Below are positions 1 through 4,208 of a stretch of 5,401 nt of DNA, piece after piece. The stretch lies in assembly GCA_937900975.1 (NCBI GenBank), contig CALCPC010000004.1:1-5401 (forward strand), written 5' to 3'. The notes beneath the pieces are model-generated. The model searched no databases, was not told where the DNA came from, and saw only the letters and a program-made list of their open reading frames with translations. Position 1 is the first letter of the stretch, and each line of letters opens with the position of its first letter. The translations under genes were made by a program, and so were the position numbers. The DNA is from an uncultured Paracoccaceae bacterium (GTDB lineage Bacteria; Pseudomonadota; Alphaproteobacteria; Rhodobacterales; Rhodobacteraceae).

Positions 1-14
1 ATGATCCCGGTCAT
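1..14 (-). CDS. Start of RND efflux permease (partial, runs off left edge)
   Basis: On the minus strand an ATG at 14-12 overlaps the TGA stop of the adaptor gene (13-11) in an ATGA junction. The visible codons read M-T-G-I and then leave the window. Overlapping stop/start junctions of this kind usually mean translational coupling. In RND tripartite systems the gene after the periplasmic adaptor is normally the inner-membrane proton-driven pump (AcrB/MexB/HAE-1 type). The MTGI beginning fits what I recall of rhodobacterial RND permeases, but four residues cannot prove identity. The call therefore rests mainly on gene order and the overlap. Confidence 0.55.
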
Positions 15-1126
15 GGTCGACGCTCCCGCAGTTGGGGTTTGATGGCCCGGCCATCGGTGACGAAATCCTGGCCCACGACGATCACCTCTGTGCGGTCGGG
101 CAGACCCGAGACCCACATCCCGCCCGGGTCGTCCCGGATCACATCGACGGCGTAAAACCGCGCCACGCCGGCCTCATGCACCCGCACGCCAAGCGCGCCT
201 TGATCGTTCAGCGTCAGCGCCGATTGCGGCAGAAGATGTCCCTTGGCGCCGTCAAGCCCGATCAAAATCTCAGCGCTTAACCCGTCGCGGATGCTGTCAT
301 CGGGGTTCGGCACTTCGACGACAACGCGAAACGTGCGGGTCAGCGGATCGGCGGAACGTGAGACAAAGCTGACCGTGCCCAAAACCTCGCGCCCCGACGA
401 AAGCCGTGCGCCGGCCGGGGCGCCACGCGCGATCTTGTCGACGTCAAGCTCCGCCACATAGCCCACAACCTCAATCGGGTTGAGCGAAATCAGCGTCCCG
501 CAAACCGATCCGGGCTGCAAAAGAGAGCCAAGCTCCGCCGTGTCGGTTTCCAAAAGACCATCGAAGGGCGCGCGGATTTGCAGACGTTCGATATCTTTCT
601 GGGCCGCTTGCACCGCGGCGTCTGCGCTTTCGCGCGCAGCAGCGCTTGCCATCGTGGCGGTTTCGGACTGAAAGCCGCGTTCGGCGAGTTTCGCTGCGGC
701 GTTGTAATTGGCCTCCGCCTCCGCCAGGCGCGCCCGCGCTTCCGCCAGTGTCGCGCTGCGCGTTCCGGGCTCAAGCTGACACATCACATCGCCCGCGACC
801 AGCCGAGAGCCTTTGCGGATCGGATCCGAGATCACCAGCCCTGTCGTTTCCGCCCGCACGTCGACTTTGCGAACCGCCTCGGTCCGGCCGGCCAGCACAA
901 TGCCGCTGTCGACGATTTCGGCCAGGGAGGCCTGGACCACCACACTGACCGGCACACTGGCCGGCACACTGGCCGGATCGTCGGCGGGTTGCGATGCGCC
1001 AGCGTCGGCCCCTGGCGCGCCGCTGGCTGGATCGCCGGCAAGCGCGCGCAGCGTATCGCGTTCGTTGATGACCGCATACAACAGGAAGGCCACAAAAATG
1101 GCTGTCAAAACGGGCAGAAGGCGCAT
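11..1126 (-). CDS. RND efflux system periplasmic adaptor subunit (membrane fusion protein)
   Basis: This 371-residue protein is the adaptor that links an inner-membrane RND pump to an outer-membrane channel in multidrug or metabolite export. It has an N-terminal hydrophobic segment at about residues 4-20 with no lipobox cysteine, so it is probably membrane-anchored or exported rather than a lipoprotein. A low-complexity Ala/Pro/Asp linker spans about 31-60. The first lipoyl-like half is at about 86-120 (VRAETTGLV, then KGSRLVAGDVMCQLEPGTR). A short alpha-hairpin coiled coil rich in Ala/Glu spans about 122-182. The second lipoyl half (IRAPFDGLLE) starts at about 184. A beta-barrel covers about 215-290 and a membrane-proximal domain about 290-365. 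Single cysteines C116 and C209 sit in the two lipoyl halves and could pair. The short hairpin is typical of HlyD_D23/MFP adaptors. The pump gene overlaps its 3' end. The substrate cannot be predicted. Confidence 0.93.
   Translation of the reverse strand: MRLLPVLTAIFVAFLLYAVINERDTLRALAGDPASGAPGADAGASQPADDPASVPASVPVSVVVQASLAEIVDSGIVLAGRTEAVRKVDVRAETTGLVISDPIRKGSRLVAGDVMCQLEPGTRSATLAEARARLAEAEANYNAAAKLAERGFQSETATMASAAARESADAAVQAAQKDIERLQIRAPFDGLLETDTAELGSLLQPGSVCGTLISLNPIEVVGYVAELDVDKIARGAPAGARLSSGREVLGTVSFVSRSADPLTRTFRVVVEVPNPDDSIRDGLSAEILIGLDGAKGHLLPQSALTLNDQGALGVRVHEAGVARFYAVDVIRDDPGGMWVSGLPDRTEVIVVGQDFVTDGRAIKPQLRERRP
941..976. repeat. Three tandem 12-bp units in the adaptor gene
   Basis: Three consecutive 12-bp units (CACACTGRCCGG on the plus strand) occupy 941-952, 953-964 and 965-976. 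The second and third are identical and the first differs at one base. They lie in frame within the adaptor gene and encode the PASV-PASV-PVSV stretch at residues 51-62, at the end of the flexible periplasmic linker. Gain or loss of a unit would change linker length by four residues without breaking the frame. Confidence 0.9.
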
Positions 1127-1133
1127 TGCGCTG

Positions 1134-1146
1134 TCTCTCTCTCTCT
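1134..1146 (-). repeat. (TC)6.5 dinucleotide tract at the adaptor gene ribosome-binding position
   Basis: A 13-nt perfect TC repeat on the plus strand reads AGAGAGAGAGAGA on the minus strand. It ends seven bases before the adaptor ATG. No AGGAGG-like site is present there, so the GAGA tract is the best available Shine-Dalgarno match. A simple repeat at this place could vary in length by slippage, but the register of a GA repeat would still offer a GAGA site after most changes. Confidence 0.75.
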
Positions 1147-1199
1147 ATCCGGCAGGGGGAGGGCGCATCCAGCAATACGGACGCTAGGCCGGTCTCGAT

Positions 1200-1222
1200 C
1201 AATGTAAGCGCCCCTTACATTG
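1200..1222. promoter_or_regulatory. Perfect inverted repeat, probable repressor operator of the efflux operon
   Basis: The arms CAATGTAAG (1200-1208) and CTTACATTG (1214-1222) are perfect 9-bp reverse complements separated by CGCCC. The site lies in the divergent intergenic region, about 75 bp upstream of the adaptor start. It covers most of the spacer and the -10 element of a candidate minus-strand promoter. TetR/AcrR-family repressors commonly control RND efflux operons through palindromes of this size in such positions, so a TetR-type operator is the likeliest reading. No regulator gene is in the window. The arms could also form an RNA hairpin, but no T-tract follows, so this is not an intrinsic terminator. 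Confidence 0.65.
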
Positions 1223-1229
1223 AGTGCAA
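1201..1229 (-). promoter_or_regulatory. Candidate sigma70-type promoter of the efflux operon
   Basis: On the minus strand a -35-like TTGCAC (1229-1224) and a -10-like TACATT (1206-1201) are separated by exactly 17 bp. The -10 matches TATAAT at four of six positions and the -35 matches TTGACA at three. The elements are weak alone, but the spacing is ideal, they face the adaptor gene, and the inverted repeat overlaps them. Transcription would begin near 1194 and give a leader of roughly 70 nt. Confidence 0.45.
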
Positions 1230-1360
1230 GCCTAGCCTGACACTTCCAAGCGTCCGAAAGCGCGCGCGTTGCGAAAAAAGCGCGGCGGGCGATGGCGTCG
1301 GGATGGCTTTTCCGGGCTGGCATCGCCGCGGGCTGCGGTTTATGGTCCAACTCCGTCGAA

Positions 1361-1368
1361 GAGGAGAG
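1361..1368 (+). promoter_or_regulatory. Shine-Dalgarno site that fixes the GTG start of the TPR gene
   Basis: GAGGAGAG contains the AGGAG core at 1362-1366, six bases before the GTG at 1373. The in-frame ATG at 1292 has no comparable site and would add a 27-residue extension with no resemblance to the family, so the GTG is preferred. Confidence 0.8.
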
Positions 1369-1372
1369 TGCG

Positions 1373-2041
1373 GTGTCGGACGGCGACTCGTTTATTCAAG
1401 AGGTGAGTGAGGAAGTCCGGCGCGACGCGCTGGTCAAAACCCTGCGCAAATATGCCGTGTGGATCGGGGCGGGGTTGGTTTTGTTGGTCGGCGGACTTTC
1501 GCTGAACGAATACCTCAAGTTTTCGGCCCAAACTGCGGCAGAGACGCGGGGGGCCGCGATGCAGGCCGCGCTCACCTCAGCCGATGTCGAGGCCAGCGTT
1601 TCGGCGCTGCAGGCACTGTTGCCGGAGGCCGGGCCGGCGCTGGCGCTGGCGCAACTTCAACTCGCCGGTGTGCAGGCACAATCCGGCGATCGCGATGCCG
1701 CGGCGGCGACCTTGGCGGCCATCACGGTGTCGCCCGACGCCGACCCGCTTTACGTCGATATCGCCCGGCTGAAGCTCGCGATGGTGGGGGCCGGCGGGGT
1801 GCGGCCCATTGCCGAACGGCGCGCCGTTTTGGAGCGTTTGGCAACCGACGGTCACCCGTTGCGCACCCTGGCGGAGGAGCAATTGGCGCTGCTTGCGCTG
1901 GAGGAGGGCGACCGCGACGCGGCGCTTGCGCAACTCAGCGATATTCTTCTGCGCAGCGATGTTTCTCAGGCCGGCCGCGCACGGATCTCGGCCCTGGTGA
2001 CGGCGCTTGGCGGCGCGGTGCCGCTGACCGACCGGCGCTAG
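1373..2041 (+). CDS. YfgM-like tetratricopeptide-repeat membrane-anchored protein
   Basis: From the GTG start the product is 222 residues. It begins with a charged cytoplasmic N-terminus (DSFIQEVSEEVRRD at about 5-18), followed by a single membrane-spanning segment at about 29-46 and a periplasmic domain of Ala/Leu-rich helical pairs. Those helices (about 58-210), with segments such as ALAQLQLAGVQAQSGDRDAA and LALLALEEGDRDAALAQL, read as degenerate TPR repeats. This layout matches the TPR_21/YfgM family. In E. coli YfgM is a SecYEG-associated periplasmic chaperone partner; the role in alphaproteobacteria is less clear. In relatives I recall this gene beside bamB and der, whereas here ccmH follows after 50 nt. 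A divergent CcmI-like role is possible given that neighbour, but the N-terminal sequence favours YfgM. Confidence 0.85.
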   Translation: MSDGDSFIQEVSEEVRRDALVKTLRKYAVWIGAGLVLLVGGLSLNEYLKFSAQTAAETRGAAMQAALTSADVEASVSALQALLPEAGPALALAQLQLAGVQAQSGDRDAAAATLAAITVSPDADPLYVDIARLKLAMVGAGGVRPIAERRAVLERLATDGHPLRTLAEEQLALLALEEGDRDAALAQLSDILLRSDVSQAGRARISALVTALGGAVPLTDRR

Positions 2042-2047
2042 CGTCTT

Positions 2048-2090
2048 GGCGCGCCCGCGCCCCGCCGCGGCGCGGCGCCGGTGCCGGCGG
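2048..2090 (+). promoter_or_regulatory. All-G/C spacer with hairpin potential before ccmH
   Basis: Positions 2048-2081 are 34 consecutive G/C bases in the 50-nt gap between the TPR gene stop and the ccmH ATG. Arms CCGCCG (2062-2067) and CGGCGG (2085-2090) are complementary, and nested palindromes GGCGCGCC, CCGCGG and GGCGCC add alternative pairings. The right arm is also the only Shine-Dalgarno-like sequence for ccmH, one base before its ATG. There is no trailing T-run, so it does not look like an intrinsic terminator. It may simply be a GC-biased spacer, or it may limit ccmH translation. Confidence 0.4.
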
Positions 2091-2091
2091 A

Positions 2092-2559
2092 ATGATCCGG
2101 GTCGTGATCGTCTGGCTGGCGCTGGTCGCGCCGGCCTGGTCGCTGGGGATCGAGGATGTGATGGCCGATCCCGCACTCGATGCCCGGGCGCAAGCGCTTT
2201 ATCATGACCTGCGCTGCGTCCGGTGCCGTAGCGAAAGCATCGCGTCCTCGAACGCCGACTGGGCCCAGGACGCACGCGCCGCGGTGCGCGAACGGCTGAC
2301 AGCCGGCGACAGCGACGCGGAGGTATTGGCCTTTTTCCGCGCGCGGTTCGGCGATTATGTCCTGATGGATCCGCCAAAAACAGGCTACAATGCGATCCTT
2401 TGGTTCGCTGCGCCCGCGTTTTTGGTGGCGGGTCTGGCCGGGGCCGTGGCGCTGATCCGGCGCCGGCGGCAAATGCCGGATGCGCCCCCGCCGCTGACCG
2501 CTGAGGAGGAAGCGCGGCTGAAAACCCTGCTCGACGACCCGCCGCCTGCCGCCAGGTGA
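2092..2559 (+). CDS. ccmH: Cytochrome c-type biogenesis protein CcmH
   Basis: This 155-residue protein is the CcmH/CycL/Ccl2-type thiol oxidoreductase of the system I cytochrome c maturation pathway. It acts in the periplasm, keeping apocytochrome CXXCH cysteines reduced for heme ligation with CcmF/CcmI. An N-terminal signal segment covers about 1-18. The mature domain carries the redox motif L-R-C-V-R-C with C42 and C45, followed by S-I-A-S-S-N-A and the family blocks VRERLTAGDSDAEVLAF and FGDYVL. A C-terminal transmembrane helix lies at about 103-123, followed by RRRR and a short cytoplasmic tail. The length fits CcmH without the fused TPR half seen in E. coli. The residues just after the second Cys are Arg-Ser where Gln-Asn or Gln-Gly is usual. 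No ccmF is adjacent upstream; a YfgM-like gene is there instead. The start is the ATG at 2092, with a weak ribosome-binding site. Confidence 0.92.
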   Translation: MIRVVIVWLALVAPAWSLGIEDVMADPALDARAQALYHDLRCVRCRSESIASSNADWAQDARAAVRERLTAGDSDAEVLAFFRARFGDYVLMDPPKTGYNAILWFAAPAFLVAGLAGAVALIRRRRQMPDAPPPLTAEEEARLKTLLDDPPPAAR

Positions 2560-2614
2560 GGGCTAGGCCCAACGCCCGCCGGTCGCTAGGGTTGGCACAG
2601 TTGCGGAGGGGCCT

Positions 2615-3391
2615 ATGCGCTACGACACCATTCTCTATGAGCTTGACCACGACATCGCGCGGGTCACGCTGAACCGGCCGGAGGTGATGAACGGCCTCAA
2701 CACCGCCATGCGGGCAGAACTGGGCGACGCGGTCGCCCGCGCTGGGCGCGAGGCGCGGTGCTTTGTGATGACGGGCAGCGGGCGGGCGTTTTGCTCGGGC
2801 CAGGACCTGGGCGACCGCGTCACCGCCGCCGATCTCGACCTTGAGCGGACGCTGCGGGAGGAATATGAGCCGTTGCTCCGCGCGATCTACGACTGCCCGG
2901 TGCCGACCATCGCCGCAGTGAACGGCGCGGCGGCCGGGGCGGGGGCCAACCTGGCACTGGCCGCCGATGTCGTGATCGCCGCCGAAAGCGCCTATTTTAT
3001 CCAGGCCTTTGCGCGCATCGGCCTGATCCCCGATGCCGGCGGCACCTATTGGCTGCCACGCCAAATGGGGTTCGCGAAGGCCATGGGGGCAGCGCTGTTT
3101 GCCGATAAGATCACCGCGACCCAAGCCAGCGCCTGGGGCATGATCTGGGAGGCCGTGCCAGATGCGCGCTTCTCAGAGGTGGTTGAGGGCCGCGCGCGCC
3201 ATCTCGCCACCGGCCCGACGGCAAGCTACAAGCTGATGAAGGATGCGCTGCGGCGCAGCTTCGACAATTCCCTCCTCGAACAGCTGGACCTGGAGGCCGC
3301 CCTGCAGGGCGAGGCCGGGCGGACGCGCGATTTTACCGAAGGCGTGATGGCCTTTCTGGAAAAGCGCCCCGCGCGGTATGAGGGCCGCTGA
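2615..3391 (+). CDS. Enoyl-CoA hydratase/isomerase family protein (PaaG-like)
   Basis: This 258-residue crotonase-fold protein is full length and preceded by a clear Shine-Dalgarno sequence (GGAGGGG, 2605-2611). The oxyanion-hole segments are AFCSGQDL at 58-65 and NGAAAGAGANLALAADVV at 103-120. The active-site strand reads RIGLIPDAGGTYWLPR (134-149). The two glutamates used by true enoyl-CoA hydratases (in rat mitochondrial ECH, just before this strand and in the following helix) are absent by eye alignment. Instead Asp140 occupies the position of the catalytic Asp of PaaG (the 1,2-epoxyphenylacetyl-CoA isomerase). Acyl-CoA isomerase chemistry is therefore more likely than simple hydration. 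There are no other phenylacetate-degradation genes here, so the substrate is unknown. The stop TGA overlaps the proposed CTG start of the DUF817 gene. Confidence 0.9.
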   Translation: MRYDTILYELDHDIARVTLNRPEVMNGLNTAMRAELGDAVARAGREARCFVMTGSGRAFCSGQDLGDRVTAADLDLERTLREEYEPLLRAIYDCPVPTIAAVNGAAAGAGANLALAADVVIAAESAYFIQAFARIGLIPDAGGTYWLPRQMGFAKAMGAALFADKITATQASAWGMIWEAVPDARFSEVVEGRARHLATGPTASYKLMKDALRRSFDNSLLEQLDLEAALQGEAGRTRDFTEGVMAFLEKRPARYEGR

Positions 3392-4176
3392 TCGACCGCA
3401 TCCGCAGCGCAGGGTTAGAGTTTCTTTGGTTCGGGCTGCAGCAAGCGCGGGCCTGTCTTTTCGGCGGTCTGATGCTGGGGCTTATCCTAGCGACCGCCTG
3501 GCTTTGGCCCGCGGACGCGGGGCTTCACCGCTATGACGCGCTCTTTCTCGCGTCGCTTGTCATCCAGGCGCTTTTGCTCGCCTTCCGGCTCGAAACGCGG
3601 GAGGAGGCTGGCGTCATCCTTTTGTTCCATCTGACCGGCACGGGGATGGAGCTGTTCAAGACTGCCGTCGGAAGCTGGAGCTATCCCGGCGCCGAGGCGG
3701 CCTTCTTTCGCCTTGGCGGGGTGCCGCTTTTCTCGGGCTTTATGTATGCCGCCGTGGGCTCCTACCTTGCGCGGGTCTGGCGGATCTTTGAGTTTCGTTT
3801 CACCGGTTATCCGCCGGTCTGGATGACCAGTATCGTCGCCATCGCGGCTTACACCAATTTCTTTACCCACCACGTGCTATGGGACGCGCGCTATGCGCTG
3901 ATGGCCGCAACTCTCCTGCTTTGGCGCCGGACACATGTCTACTATCGCCCCCGGGCGATGCGGCTGCGCATGCCGCTGATCCTTGGCTTTTTCCTGGTCG
4001 CCGTCTTCATTTGGGTCGCCGAAAACATCGCGACCTTCGGCGGCGCCTGGATTTATCCCAACCAGGCGGGCGGGTGGCAAATGGTGTCGCCGGCAAAGCT
4101 TGGCTCTTGGTATCTTTTGATGATCTTGAGTTTTGTCATGGTCACCTGGGTCGCGCGCCCGATGGCAGAGCCTTGA
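3388..4176 (+). CDS. DUF817 family integral membrane protein (start codon uncertain)
   Basis: This is a polytopic inner-membrane protein of unknown function. The first ATG in frame is at 3472 (234 residues), but the open frame upstream encodes EFLWFGLQQARACLFGG, which matches the N-terminal block I associate with DUF817. The frame is closed at 3379, and between there and 3472 there is no ATG, GTG or TTG. The best candidate is CTG at 3388, which overlaps the preceding TGA as CTGA and gives 262 residues. Hydrophobic segments lie at about 22-40, 51-67, 73-85, 111-127, 144-160, 168-179, 195-210 and 239-256. Polar residues near membranes include H81, E88, K91, H161-H162 and E212-N213. The motif E-x3-T-x2-G-x-W-x-Y-P occurs twice (88-100 and 212-224), suggesting internal duplication. 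Family assignment is from recalled sequence similarity; no activity is known to me. Confidence 0.85.
   Translation: MIDRIRSAGLEFLWFGLQQARACLFGGLMLGLILATAWLWPADAGLHRYDALFLASLVIQALLLAFRLETREEAGVILLFHLTGTGMELFKTAVGSWSYPGAEAAFFRLGGVPLFSGFMYAAVGSYLARVWRIFEFRFTGYPPVWMTSIVAIAAYTNFFTHHVLWDARYALMAATLLLWRRTHVYYRPRAMRLRMPLILGFFLVAVFIWVAENIATFGGAWIYPNQAGGWQMVSPAKLGSWYLLMILSFVMVTWVARPMAEP
3649..3687 (+). repeat. First copy of internal E-T-G-W-Y-P motif in DUF817
   Basis: This copy encodes residues 88-100 (ELFKTAVGSWSYP, counted from the CTG start), the first of two matching 13-residue motifs in the protein. It is followed by a segment ending in GGVPLFSGFMY that enters the next membrane helix. Confidence 0.7.
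4021..4059 (+). repeat. Second copy of internal E-T-G-W-Y-P motif in DUF817
   Basis: This copy encodes residues 212-224 (ENIATFGGAWIYP). It is identical to the first copy at E, T, G, W, Y and P with the same spacing, 124 residues later. It too is followed by a linker and a hydrophobic helix (GSWYLLMILSFVMVTW). Confidence 0.7.
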
Positions 4177-4208
4177 CGCGCGCGCCTTGGGCGGGCACGC
4201 CGGGGGGC

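Larger units (their letters stand above)
1127..1372. other. Divergent intergenic region between the efflux operon and the TPR gene
   Basis: This 246-bp stretch separates the divergently transcribed adaptor and TPR-protein genes. It holds the TC tract, the inverted repeat and the candidate minus-strand promoter in its left half. The right half contains an alternating CG run at 1261-1268 followed by an A6 tract at 1274-1279. I found no convincing plus-strand -35/-10 pair for the TPR gene, although a promoter is expected here. No RNA gene was recognised. Confidence 0.7.

Noticed and set aside
578..1207. Long plus-strand open frame opposite the efflux adaptor
   Set aside because: The translation is low-complexity, Arg/His-rich, and antisense to a clearly recognisable adaptor. 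It is a GC-rich shadow frame.
1220..1248. Plus-strand promoter TTGAGT plus a downstream -10 for the TPR gene
   Set aside because: No hexamer at 16-18 bp spacing resembles TATAAT; the candidates are CTTCCA and ACTTCC.
1255..1283. Direct repeat-like CGAAA(n)GCGCG segments and an alternating CG run
   Set aside because: The copies are short and unequal, and such runs are common by chance in this composition. No function is supportable.
1292..1372. ATG-initiated 27-residue extension of the TPR protein
   Set aside because: There is no family resemblance in the extension, and a strong AGGAG site with proper spacing points to the GTG at 1373.
2560..2570. GGGC-TAG-GCCC mini inverted repeat after ccmH as a terminator
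   Set aside because: The 4-bp stem with a 3-nt loop and no T-run is too weak for an intrinsic terminator, and the next gene begins within 45 nt.
2590..2605. TTGGCACAGTTGC before the PaaG-like gene, resembling a sigma54 -24/-12 promoter
   Set aside because: The GG and GC dinucleotides are 7 bases apart rather than the required 10, so the elements would not be on the correct helical face.
1577..3124. 515-codon minus-strand open frame across the TPR, ccmH and acyl-CoA genes
   Set aside because: It is composed of Arg/Pro/Gly-rich sequence with no domain, and it lies opposite three well-supported genes; this is typical of stop-poor high-GC DNA.
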